From: Pararheinheimera marina
GTDB lineage: Bacteria; Pseudomonadota; Gammaproteobacteria; Enterobacterales; Alteromonadaceae
NCBI RefSeq assembly: GCF_042654345.1
Contig: NZ_JBHSGB010000010.1
Coordinates: 744,001-808,000 of the forward strand
Direction: 5' to 3'
DNA length: 64,000 nucleotides
Shown: one piece after another, positions 1-7,273 of the stretch
How the letters are laid out: every line of letters begins with the position of its first letter
How positions within the stretch are numbered: position 1 is the stretch's first letter
The notes under the pieces: model-generated
What the model was told of the DNA's origin: nothing
What the model saw: the letters and a program-made list of their open reading frames with translations, nothing else
The model's database searches: none
Program-made: the position numbers and the translations under genes

Positions 1-1
1 G

Positions 2-52
2 CAGTTAAGAGATCGGTTGGAGCAACAGCCGGGGGAGCAGCAAATTGGATGA
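2..52 (+). CDS. C-terminal end of an upstream gene, possibly a sigma-70 family factor (partial)
   Basis: An open frame enters from the left edge and stops at TGA 50-52, ending in LRDRLEQQPGEQQIG. The next gene (DUF3379) starts inside it at 45, so the two overlap and are probably translationally coupled. DUF3379 proteins commonly sit directly downstream of an ECF-like sigma-70 gene, and the basic LRDRLEQ tail would suit the end of sigma region 4. Only about 16 residues are visible, so the identity is inferred from context alone. Confidence 0.35.
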   Translation, partial: QLRDRLEQQPGEQQIG

Positions 53-755
53 ATTAGAAGTACGTCGTCAACTGTTGGCTGACCCCTACCATTTGACTGT
101 CGAAGTGCAGCATGCTTTGCAACAGGATGCAGAACTGCGGCAGTTCCATCAGTCGGTGCTGGAGCAGGATGACTTGCTGAAAAATGCGTTGCAGCAACCT
201 GTGCCTGTGAAGCTGCAGCAACAGCTGCAATTGCTGCCGGTGGCGGACATCCAGTCTAAACGAAAAAATTATTCACGCTCCTGGTTGGCGTTGGCGGCCA
301 GCCTGGCTTTTCTGGCCGGTTTTGGACTGAATTGGGCGTCGTTCTGGTACGGTCCACAGGACTTGGGTGATAACTCTTTGGCGCACGTTTACCATGAGGA
401 GCCCTATGTTAAGCACCTGACTCAGGCGTTGTCGTTGCAGGATGTGAATATCAAGCTGGCCGATTTCAATGCGCAGATGCAGCCGAAGGGCTGGGATGTA
501 CTGTATGCCAATTACTGCCAGTTTCGCGGCATGAGGTCGTTGCATCTGGTACTGCAGACGGAGCTGGGCCCACTCACCGTTTTTGTGGTGCCGAAGGACA
601 GCAAGATGCAATTTGAACCCGAGTTTGACGATGGCCATTATTTTGGTCGCGGTATGATGCTCGATGATGCGCTGGTGGTTCTGGTCGCCGAAGGTGAACG
701 GCGGTTGCAACAGCAGCAACGTCAGCTGTTACAGCAGCTGGTATTCAGGGCCTGA
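45..755 (+). CDS. DUF3379 family membrane protein, possible anti-sigma partner
   Basis: This 236-residue protein has a soluble N-terminal half (1-78), one membrane segment near residues 80-100 (LALAASLAFLAGFG) and a C-terminal domain presumably on the other side of the membrane. The pattern fits DUF3379, whose members follow sigma-70 genes and resemble anti-sigma factors in layout. The start is TTG at 45, chosen because a strong GGGGGAG ribosome binding site (31-37) lies 7 bases before it and no ATG suits. It overlaps the preceding gene by 8 bases. The family assignment is fairly firm. An anti-sigma role is inference. Confidence 0.75.
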   Translation: MDELEVRRQLLADPYHLTVEVQHALQQDAELRQFHQSVLEQDDLLKNALQQPVPVKLQQQLQLLPVADIQSKRKNYSRSWLALAASLAFLAGFGLNWASFWYGPQDLGDNSLAHVYHEEPYVKHLTQALSLQDVNIKLADFNAQMQPKGWDVLYANYCQFRGMRSLHLVLQTELGPLTVFVVPKDSKMQFEPEFDDGHYFGRGMMLDDALVVLVAEGERRLQQQQRQLLQQLVFRA

Positions 756-1108
756 TCTGGTTTTGATTTCTTTAGAGATAGTGGCGATTGGGATCTGTTG
801 ATGGTTTTTTAAACTTTTAAGACAGCTTTCAGTCGCAACTTTGTTTTGGATCAATTAGTTGGTTATATAGGTCGCCACTTTAGTCGAATATCCACTCTCC
901 GTATTTCTGCTTTTTTATCTGTTTTTATGCCTCTGAGCCCAGGAATGGCGCCAGATGCGCAATTGCGCAGCTTACTACTAAAGAATGCTTGACTGCGCTG
1001 AAGCAGGTAGGATGAGCCGACAAATTTCTTGTCTGATGAAGCGCATTATGTAAATATTCAGCCCTTGTAACGAACTGAACTATCCCAGGTTAATTGAGGG
1101 TTATTTGT
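756..1108. other. 353-base intergenic region upstream of adk
   Basis: No gene was found here. It holds a perfect 14-bp palindrome TGCGCAATTGCGCA (956-969) that could be an operator, and a weak promoter-like pair TTGTCT (1029-1034) and TAAATA (1051-1056) with a 16-base spacer, placed correctly to transcribe adk. The stretch at 770-930 is AT-rich with several T-runs but no convincing terminator hairpin. Confidence 0.4.
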
Positions 1109-1753
1109 ATGCGTATAATTTTGTTGGGTGCCCCAGGTGCAGGTAAGGGAACACAAGCCCAGTTCCTGATGAATAAGTATGGGATCCCACAAATTTCTAC
1201 CGGCGATATGTTACGTGCCGCCATTAAAGAAGGCACAGAGTTGGGTTTAGCGGCCAAACAAGTGATGGACGCGGGTCAACTGGTATCGGACGATTTAATT
1301 ATTGGTCTGGTCAAAGAACGCATTGCCAAAGCAGATTGCGCCAAAGGTTTCCTGCTTGATGGTTTTCCTCGTACTATTCCACAGGCTGATGCGATGAAAG
1401 CCAACGGCGTTACTGTGGATCATGTCATTGAATTTGATGTACCGGACGATGTGATCGTCGAGCGTATGAGTGGTCGTCGTGTCCACCCGGCGTCAGGCCG
1501 TGTCTACCACATCAGCTACAACCCACCGAAAGTGGCGGGTAAAGATGACCAGACTGGTGATGAGCTGGTGATCCGTGAAGACGACAAAGAAGAAACGGTG
1601 CGTAAACGTCTGGGTATTTATCATGACCAGACTGAACCATTGGTGGGTTACTACCGTAAAGAAGCTGACGCCGGCCACACCAAGTACCATCATATGGATG
1701 GCACATTGCCGGTGGAGCAGGTCAGTGCCACACTGTCTGCCTTATTAGGCTAA
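1109..1753 (+). CDS. adk: adenylate kinase
   Basis: Adenylate kinase interconverts ATP + AMP and 2 ADP in the cytoplasm. The P-loop GAPGAGKGT is at residues 7-15, followed by the AMP-binding segment STGDMLRAA and the DGFPRT motif; the LID region (about 120-160) carries the long bacterial insert. At 214 residues it equals the E. coli enzyme. ATG 1109 was chosen over an upstream in-frame TTG (1094) because MRIILLGAPGAGKG is the family start and GAGGG (1096-1100) sits about 8 bases before it. It is followed at once by a strong terminator and hemH, the same adk-hemH order as in E. coli. Confidence 0.97.
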   Translation: MRIILLGAPGAGKGTQAQFLMNKYGIPQISTGDMLRAAIKEGTELGLAAKQVMDAGQLVSDDLIIGLVKERIAKADCAKGFLLDGFPRTIPQADAMKANGVTVDHVIEFDVPDDVIVERMSGRRVHPASGRVYHISYNPPKVAGKDDQTGDELVIREDDKEETVRKRLGIYHDQTEPLVGYYRKEADAGHTKYHHMDGTLPVEQVSATLSALLG

Positions 1754-1765
1754 AACTTTCTAAAG

Positions 1766-1794
1766 AAAAAAGCCCACCTCGAGTGGGCTTTTTT
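1766..1794 (+). terminator. Rho-independent terminator after adk
   Basis: The perfect 12-bp inverted repeat AAAAAAGCCCAC / GTGGGCTTTTTT (1766-1777 and 1783-1794) has a 5-base loop and ends in a T-run. It lies between adk and hemH, only 12 bases before the hemH start codon, so hemH must either be read through it or start from a promoter overlapping it. Confidence 0.9.
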
Positions 1795-1806
1795 ACGGGA
1801 CCAAGA

Positions 1807-2790
1807 ATGACAGCTCAAGAACTATCTAGCTCGGATTATGCGGTGGTGCTGGTGAACCTGGGGACACCAGCAGCACCTGAAGTACCGGCGATTAAAGCCT
1901 ATTTAAACCAATTTTTGTCAGACAAGCGGGTGGTAGATTACCCGGATTGGTTGTGGCAACCCATACTGCAGCTGGCTATTTTGCCGTTTCGCAGCCGTAA
2001 GGTCGCTAAGGCTTATCAGTCTATCTGGTGGCCGGAAGGCTCGCCGCTGCGGGTGATTACCGAACGTCAGGTCAACGCTTTGCAACAGAGGTTGCCGATG
2101 CCTGTTCGTTATGCCATGACCTATGGTGAACCTGCCATAGGCAACACCTTAAAGGCGCTGACGGAGCAAGGGGTTAAACGCATTGTCATTCTGCCTCTGT
2201 ACCCTCAGTACTCAGCCACCACCACAGCGGCGGTGTCCGATCAGGTCGGGGACTTTTTGCGTAGTTGCCGGAACCAGCCAGAAATACGCTTTCATAAACA
2301 CTACCATCAGCACCCATTGTACCGTCAGGCGCTTGCCGCATCGGTACGGCAGCACTGGCAACAGCATGGCCAGGCCGATGCGTTGTTATTATCTTTTCAT
2401 GGTATTCCGAAACGTTTTGTCGAATTGGGCGACCCTTATGAGGCGCATTGTTTTGAAACTGCCGCTCAGCTGGCAGAAGATTTAGGTTGGCCGCAGGACA
2501 AAGTGATTGTGAGTTTTCAATCCCGGGTCGGCAAGGAGCAATGGCTGCAACCTTACACAGACCAGTTGCTGCAAACCTTACCGGCCAAAGGGATCAAAAA
2601 CTTACAGGTACTGAGCCCGGCATTTGCTGCCGATTGCCTGGAAACACTGGAAGAACTCTCGGTCGAGAATAAAGAAATTTATCTGCACGCCGGCGGCGAA
2701 AGCTATCAGTATATTGCGGCGCTGAATGACAGTTCCCCGCATATCGATGTATTTGCGGCCATAGTGCAACAACAATTACAAGGGTGGTAA
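1807..2790 (+). CDS. hemH: ferrochelatase
   Basis: HemH inserts Fe2+ into protoporphyrin IX, the last step of heme synthesis, at the inner face of the membrane. The 327-residue product shows VNLGTP near the N-terminus, LSFHGIPKRF with the metal-binding catalytic histidine, and the C-terminal SFQSRVG segment typical of the family. ATG 1807 is preferred over an in-frame GTG (1783), which lies inside the right arm of the adk terminator and would add residues foreign to the family. The ribosome binding site (ACGGGA) is modest. Its TAA stop is 2 bases before the MAPEG gene, so the two are probably cotranscribed. Confidence 0.95.
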   Translation: MTAQELSSSDYAVVLVNLGTPAAPEVPAIKAYLNQFLSDKRVVDYPDWLWQPILQLAILPFRSRKVAKAYQSIWWPEGSPLRVITERQVNALQQRLPMPVRYAMTYGEPAIGNTLKALTEQGVKRIVILPLYPQYSATTTAAVSDQVGDFLRSCRNQPEIRFHKHYHQHPLYRQALAASVRQHWQQHGQADALLLSFHGIPKRFVELGDPYEAHCFETAAQLAEDLGWPQDKVIVSFQSRVGKEQWLQPYTDQLLQTLPAKGIKNLQVLSPAFAADCLETLEELSVENKEIYLHAGGESYQYIAALNDSSPHIDVFAAIVQQQLQGW

Positions 2791-2792
2791 GT

Positions 2793-3173
2793 ATGAGTTT
2801 GGCAGTTACCTCGGTTTATGCAGCGGCGCTGGCACTGATGTATGTGCTGCTGGCTGCTTTTGTGGTGCGTCAGCGCGTGAAATATAAAGTGGGTTTGGGC
2901 GACAAAAATCAACCTCAACTGTTAAAAGCGATCCGTATTCATGGCAATTTTGCTGAGTATGTGCCGTTTTTGCTGGTGCTTTTGGCTTTGCTGGAGGCGC
3001 GGGACTTTGGGTTGTGGCAACTGCACCTGATTGGTGGCCTGACCTTGGCTGGTCGTGTGCTGCATATGCTTGGCCTGCTGCAGAGCTCTGGCACCAGCAT
3101 CGCTCGCTTGGTCGGTATGATCCTGACTTTGGCCGCGCTTATCATCGCAGCCCTACTGTTACTGGTAGGATAA
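2793..3173 (+). CDS. MAPEG family membrane protein
   Basis: This 126-residue protein has about four membrane helices and the MAPEG signature region (RIHGNFAEYVP, followed by GRVLHMLG). MAPEG proteins are integral membrane proteins related to microsomal glutathione transferases; bacterial members of this short type are mostly uncharacterised, so no substrate is proposed. It starts 2 bases after the hemH stop, and its own stop TAA abuts the ATG of the next gene with no gap. An in-frame GTG 9 bases upstream overlaps the hemH stop and was rejected. Confidence 0.85.
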   Translation: MSLAVTSVYAAALALMYVLLAAFVVRQRVKYKVGLGDKNQPQLLKAIRIHGNFAEYVPFLLVLLALLEARDFGLWQLHLIGGLTLAGRVLHMLGLLQSSGTSIARLVGMILTLAALIIAALLLLVG

Positions 3174-3932
3174 ATGGCGGTTTTGCTGTTACACAGTTCA
3201 CTGTCCAGTGGACGGCAATGGCAAGTGCTGAAGCGACAATGGCCGGACTTCGAGGGTCTAAGCCCGGATTTTTTCGGCTATGGTACTGAGCCCGTTATGC
3301 TGCAACGGCCTTTTCGGTTGGAACAGGAGGCTGCGCCTTTCGTTTCCTGGTTGTTACAGCAACCTGCCTTGTCTGTGATCCTGGTTGGTCACAGTTATGG
3401 CGGTGCTGTTGCGTTGCATTTGGCCCGTTGTTATCCGAAGCATATCAAAGCGGTGCTGCTATTTGAACCTGTAGCATTTCATCTGCTGGCGCAGCAACAG
3501 GACGCCGAAGCACAGCTGTTGTTACAGGAAGTACTGCAGTTAAGTGCGGCAATGCCAGCATCTGAGCCCCTTCAGGCTGCCGGGCTGTTTGTCGACTATT
3601 GGCAGACACCTGGTTACTTCGCGGCCTTACCGGTTCCAGTACAACAAAAAATGGCAGCTCAGGTCTGGAAGGTGGCTGCGGATTTTGAAGCGCTGATCGC
3701 CGAGCCTGCAACGCTACAACAGTATCAGCGGGCTATTTCATGCCCGGTGCTGTTGATGAGCGGTAAATACAGCCGACGCAGCGCGCTGAAGATCACGGAA
3801 CTGCTGCATGCTGCATTGCCGCAGTCGGTCTGGATTCAAACAGAAACGGGCCACATGGGGCCCGTTTCACAGCCGGAGCTGATTAACTCCGAACTACTGA
3901 GGTTTTTAGCCGATCAGGCGTTGCTGACCTGA
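3174..3932 (+). CDS. alpha/beta hydrolase
   Basis: This 252-residue soluble protein has the alpha/beta-hydrolase fold signature, with the nucleophile elbow GHSYGG (Ser74), an early LLLHSSLSSG oxyanion-type loop, and a C-terminal TGHMGPV that should supply the catalytic histidine. Substrate unknown. The start codon directly abuts the MAPEG stop (TAA|ATG), so expression is probably coupled to hemH and the MAPEG gene. Its 3' end overlaps the convergent hsp20 gene by 19 bases. Confidence 0.85.
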   Translation: MAVLLLHSSLSSGRQWQVLKRQWPDFEGLSPDFFGYGTEPVMLQRPFRLEQEAAPFVSWLLQQPALSVILVGHSYGGAVALHLARCYPKHIKAVLLFEPVAFHLLAQQQDAEAQLLLQEVLQLSAAMPASEPLQAAGLFVDYWQTPGYFAALPVPVQQKMAAQVWKVAADFEALIAEPATLQQYQRAISCPVLLMSGKYSRRSALKITELLHAALPQSVWIQTETGHMGPVSQPELINSELLRFLADQALLT

Positions 3933-4387
3933 GCAAGCACCGGTGTAGTGCTGGTTACTGCAGTATGGCCATTGCTGATACTGATTTTGCGTGGTTTCAG
4001 CGCTTCAGGCACTTCGCGCACTAACTCGATATGCAATAAACCATTGGCAATCGATGCTCCAGTGACTTTGATATAGTCGGATAACTGGAATTTGCGTTCG
4101 AAATTACGCTCGGCAATGCCTTGATGTAAAAAGCGGCGGCCTTCGGTTTTCTCTGCACGTTGACCTTTCACCAGTAAGGTGTTGTGTTCGGTTTCGATAG
4201 ACAGTTCGTCTTCACTGAAGCCAGCAATTGCCATGGTAATGCGATAGTGGTCATCGCCAGTGACTTCAATATTGTATGGCGGGTAGGCAGGCTGCTTTTC
4301 GTTACGTACTGCAGCGTCCATCAGGTTTGCCAGGTGATCAAAACCGATAAAAGAACGATAGAAAGGGCTGAAATCTAAGTTAGTCAT
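3914..4387 (-). CDS. small heat-shock protein, Hsp20/IbpA family
   Basis: Hsp20 proteins hold unfolding proteins in a refoldable state for DnaK/ClpB. This 157-residue protein has the IbpA-type start MTNLDFSPFYRS, a central alpha-crystallin domain (about 35-125, with YNIEVTGDDHYRITMAIAGF) and a short C-terminal tail. The start at 4387 has a good AAGAGGAA site 6 bases upstream; a longer frame to 4429 only adds leader sequence. Upstream lie a possible sigma-32 promoter and a perfect 11-bp inverted repeat. The lone gene, rather than an ibpA/ibpB pair, is typical outside enterobacteria. Confidence 0.93.
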   Translation of the reverse strand: MTNLDFSPFYRSFIGFDHLANLMDAAVRNEKQPAYPPYNIEVTGDDHYRITMAIAGFSEDELSIETEHNTLLVKGQRAEKTEGRRFLHQGIAERNFERKFQLSDYIKVTGASIANGLLHIELVREVPEALKPRKISISNGHTAVTSTTPVLAQVSNA

Positions 4388-4440
4388 TACATATTCCTCT
4401 TCAGGCAATTTGTCATTGGTGCTCTTCAATTGAACGAGCG

Positions 4441-4472
4441 GGTTACAGGTGCCAATCTGGCCACCTGTAACC
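4441..4472. repeat. Perfect 11-bp inverted repeat upstream of hsp20
   Basis: GGTTACAGGTG (4441-4451) and CACCTGTAACC (4462-4472) are exact reverse complements around a 10-base spacer. It lies between the end of the exported thiol peroxidase gene and hsp20. It could be a 5' stem-loop of the hsp20 mRNA, an operator at its start site, or a weak terminator of the peroxidase gene; there is no strong T-run on either side. Confidence 0.7.
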
Positions 4473-4474
4473 TT

Positions 4475-4501
4475 TGTATGTCCGATCAGAGAAATTTCAA
4501 G
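4475..4501 (-). promoter_or_regulatory. Possible sigma-32 (heat-shock) promoter for hsp20
   Basis: On the minus strand CTTGAAA (4501-4495) matches the heat-shock -35 element, and GGACATACA (4483-4475) partly resembles the -10 (CCCCATNT). The spacer of about 11 bases is on the short side. The proposal rests mainly on the good -35 match and the nature of the downstream gene. Confidence 0.35.
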
Positions 4502-4510
4502 AGAGGAAAT

Positions 4511-5119
4511 TTAAGATTTTTTTCCGGCTATTTGTTTGAGTGCGGCCAGGCTGTGAGCATAGTCAGGTTCTTTGGCCAGTTCAGGCACCAGTTGTTGGTA
4601 AGCCAGATTACCTTTTTCATCGACAATTAAAACGGCCCGGGCCAGAATGCCCATGTCTTTGATAATCAGACCATAATTACTGCCAAAGTCACGCCATACT
4701 GCGTCAGAAAGTACTTGTAGCTGCTCAATTTTTTCTGCCTGGCAAAAGCGTTTTTGCGCGAAAGGCAAGTCCGTTGAAATGGTCAGCATCACCACATTCG
4801 GGTCGGCCGTTGCCACTTCCTGGTTAAAACGTTTGGTTTGCAGTGAGCAAATGCCGGTATCTATGCTGGGCACTACACTGATCAACACTGTCTTGCCTTT
4901 AAACTCGCTGAGTTTGATTTTTTTGAAGCTGTCATTCACTACCTGAAAATCAGGCGCCTGCTGTTGCAGCTGGACTGGGTTTCCTTGCAATTCCACCGCT
5001 TTGGTGCCAACTTTCACTTCTGATAACCGAACTGGTAAGCTGGCATTTAAATCTACGGCCTGTGTTCCCGCGCTAAATAAGGCACAGAGTGTTATTGTTT
5101 TTATCAATTTAAAAGTCAT
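4511..5119 (-). CDS. exported thiol peroxidase (Tpx-type atypical 2-Cys peroxiredoxin)
   Basis: Tpx enzymes reduce peroxides using a peroxidatic and a resolving cysteine. This 202-residue protein carries the Tpx motif PSIDTGIC with the peroxidatic Cys91 and a resolving Cys126 (KRFCQAEK), but unlike classical Tpx has an N-terminal signal peptide (MTFKLIKTITLCALFSAG, predicted cleavage after TQA near 21) and a linker before the core. It should therefore act in the periplasm. ATG 5119 was chosen because an AAGGAAC site precedes it and the signal peptide starts there. A cytosolic paralogue lies at 58175. The electron donor in the periplasm is unknown. Confidence 0.85.
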   Translation of the reverse strand: MTFKLIKTITLCALFSAGTQAVDLNASLPVRLSEVKVGTKAVELQGNPVQLQQQAPDFQVVNDSFKKIKLSEFKGKTVLISVVPSIDTGICSLQTKRFNQEVATADPNVVMLTISTDLPFAQKRFCQAEKIEQLQVLSDAVWRDFGSNYGLIIKDMGILARAVLIVDEKGNLAYQQLVPELAKEPDYAHSLAALKQIAGKKS

Positions 5120-5270
5120 TAGTGCTAGTTCCTTAGTTGAATTTGTCACAAATGATAAAAATTTGTAGGTTTTGCTCATTTTTTGTCAGATACTAGAGCC
5201 ATTATGACTATTCGCCAAGCAATTGGTTTCTGACTACACTGAAATTAACAAGCCAGACAAAGAGCCTTAC

Positions 5271-6302
5271 ATGGTAGCTGCTGTTTTAATCTGTGACGAC
5301 TCTAACCTTGCCCGCAAACAAATGGCTCGTGTGCTGCCGCCTGAATGGCAAACGCGGCTGCACTTTGCTGGTCATGGTGCAGAAGCGCTGGAAATACTGA
5401 AACGCCAGCCGATTGAATTACTGTTTCTCGACTTAAATATGCCTGTGTTGGACGGTTATCAGGTGTTGGAATCCATTCAGAAACAGAATCTGCAAGTTCG
5501 CACTATTGTGGTCTCAGGCGATATTCAGCCGGAAGCTCGGGAGCGGGTGATGGCTTTCGGTGCGCTGGACTTTATCAAGAAACCTGTGGACCAGGCCAAA
5601 TTACAACAAGTCTTGGCCAGTCTGCCCGCATTCAACGCAAGTCCGGCACAGCCTGCGCAGGCAGTCCCCGCCGCTGTGAAAAAAATGGCCTCGTCAGATG
5701 TGCAGTTATCTGCAGAACTGCGGGATGTGTTTCAAGAGCTGAGTAATGTCGCTATGGGCCAAGCCGGAGACTTGTTGGCCCGTCTGTTGAACGTTTTCGT
5801 CAAATTACCTATCCCGAATGTGAATCTTATTGAAGTCAGCGAACTGCATATGGCGCTGGCATCCGTCGAACAAAAAGAAAGTACCTCGGCTGTGTGTCAG
5901 GGCTTTATTGGTGGCGGAGTGGCTGGCGAAGCACTGTTGATTCTGAACGATTCCAGCTTTAAAGAAATTGCCCGCCTGATGCAGTTTGACGGCGAACTAA
6001 CCACCCAGGTGGAATTAGAGCTGCTGATGGACATTGCCAATATTTTGATTGGTGCTGTACTCAAGGGGTTAAGTGAGCAAATTGATATGACGTTCAGTCA
6101 AGGACACCCTGTGGTGCTCGGGCAGCATATGCCCGTTGCTGAACTGATAAAAACCAATGCCCGACGCTGGCGTAAAACACTGGCTATCGAAATCAGCTAT
6201 GGTATTGAGCATTATGACATTAGTTGTGACTTGTTATTGTTGTTTACCGAAGACAGCCTGAAAACCCTGAATTATAAAGTCGAATTTTTGTTGGAAGATT
6301 AA
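5271..6302 (+). CDS. response regulator with CheC/CheX-like output domain
   Basis: The 343-residue protein has an N-terminal receiver domain (1-120) with the acidic pair DD (9-10), phospho-acceptor Asp54 (LFLDLNMP) and the conserved lysine in FIKKP. After a proline/alanine-rich linker (about 124-142), residues 145-343 resemble the CheC/CheX/FliY phosphatase fold (LMDIANILIGAVLKGL). Such outputs could dephosphorylate a partner receiver. ATG 5271 is preferred to the upstream TTG at 5223, which would add an unusual polar leader. The next gene, a diguanylate cyclase, begins 5 bases after the stop, so the pair probably forms one signalling unit. No histidine kinase is adjacent. Confidence 0.85.
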   Translation: MVAAVLICDDSNLARKQMARVLPPEWQTRLHFAGHGAEALEILKRQPIELLFLDLNMPVLDGYQVLESIQKQNLQVRTIVVSGDIQPEARERVMAFGALDFIKKPVDQAKLQQVLASLPAFNASPAQPAQAVPAAVKKMASSDVQLSAELRDVFQELSNVAMGQAGDLLARLLNVFVKLPIPNVNLIEVSELHMALASVEQKESTSAVCQGFIGGGVAGEALLILNDSSFKEIARLMQFDGELTTQVELELLMDIANILIGAVLKGLSEQIDMTFSQGHPVVLGQHMPVAELIKTNARRWRKTLAIEISYGIEHYDISCDLLLLFTEDSLKTLNYKVEFLLED

Positions 6303-6307
6303 GCTGT

Positions 6308-7270
6308 ATGTCGCAAATCACTGCAGATGTTGCTGAAATCCATTGGTTGATGGATATGTTCCAGACCGTTGATGTCGGGTTGGTCGTGTTAAGTGCCGAC
6401 TATCGTATCCAGGTCTGGAATGGTTTTATGGAAAACCACAGTGGCCTGACGCCCCGGCAGGTGCGCGATCGGTATCTGTTTGATTTGTTCTCTGAAATCG
6501 ACGAAGACTGGTTACGCAGAAAATGTGACCCGGTGATTTTACTGAAAAACCGCGCTTTTACCATTTGGGAGCAGCGGCCTTATATCTTCAAATTCCGCAA
6601 CTATCGGCCTATTACCGGCTCAGCCGAATACATGTATCAGAACTGCACCATTTTCCCGCTGACGGATACCCGGGGTGTGGTCACTCACCTATGTATCATT
6701 ATTTATGATGTGACCGATGTCGCTGTCAGCCGAATGGAATTGGAGTCAATGAATGGCCGGTTGCAGACTTTGTCGAAAACAGATTTTCTGACCGGCTTGC
6801 ATAACCGTGGTGCCTGGGAAGACGCACTGATTAACGAGTTCAAACGGGTCAAGCGTAGTGGACACCAAAGTACCCTGTTGATGGTGGATATCGACCACTT
6901 TAAGCGGGTCAATGACACTTATGGTCATGCTGCTGGTGACGTGGTCATCAAGCAGGTGGCGTTGGCTGTGAAGAAAAATCTGCGTTCCACTGATATAGCC
7001 GGACGGTACGGTGGCGAAGAATTTGCGGTACTTCTGGTAGACACGTCGGCTGATCAGGCATTGTTCTTTGCAGAGCGACTGCGAAAAAACGTTGAAGCTA
7101 TGCAGATCGAATTTAACCAACAATTACTCAATGTCACGGTCAGCATTGGTCTGGGCGACTTTCAGGCAGACCTGCAACAATACCGCGACTGGATAGAACG
7201 CGCTGACAAGGCCTTGTATCAGTCCAAGGCTGGGGGACGTAATCAGGTCACCAAAGCCGGCGGAATTTGA
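6308..7270 (+). CDS. PAS-GGDEF diguanylate cyclase
   Basis: This 320-residue cytoplasmic protein has an N-terminal PAS domain (about 12-140), a short coiled linker and a GGDEF domain (155-315). The active-site loop is GGEEF at 235-239, and the inhibitory I-site RSTD (226-229) sits exactly 5 residues before it, so the enzyme should make cyclic-di-GMP with product inhibition. No membrane segment is present. It follows the CheC-type response regulator by 5 bases and is presumably controlled by it. It faces the spoVR gene tail to tail, with only 3 bases between. Confidence 0.93.
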   Translation: MSQITADVAEIHWLMDMFQTVDVGLVVLSADYRIQVWNGFMENHSGLTPRQVRDRYLFDLFSEIDEDWLRRKCDPVILLKNRAFTIWEQRPYIFKFRNYRPITGSAEYMYQNCTIFPLTDTRGVVTHLCIIIYDVTDVAVSRMELESMNGRLQTLSKTDFLTGLHNRGAWEDALINEFKRVKRSGHQSTLLMVDIDHFKRVNDTYGHAAGDVVIKQVALAVKKNLRSTDIAGRYGGEEFAVLLVDTSADQALFFAERLRKNVEAMQIEFNQQLLNVTVSIGLGDFQADLQQYRDWIERADKALYQSKAGGRNQVTKAGGI

Positions 7271-7273
7271 GCG

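Noticed and set aside
1783..1806. GTG start for hemH inside the adk terminator
   Set aside because: Added residues (GFFTGPR) are encoded by the hairpin arm and T-run and are not part of the ferrochelatase family start.
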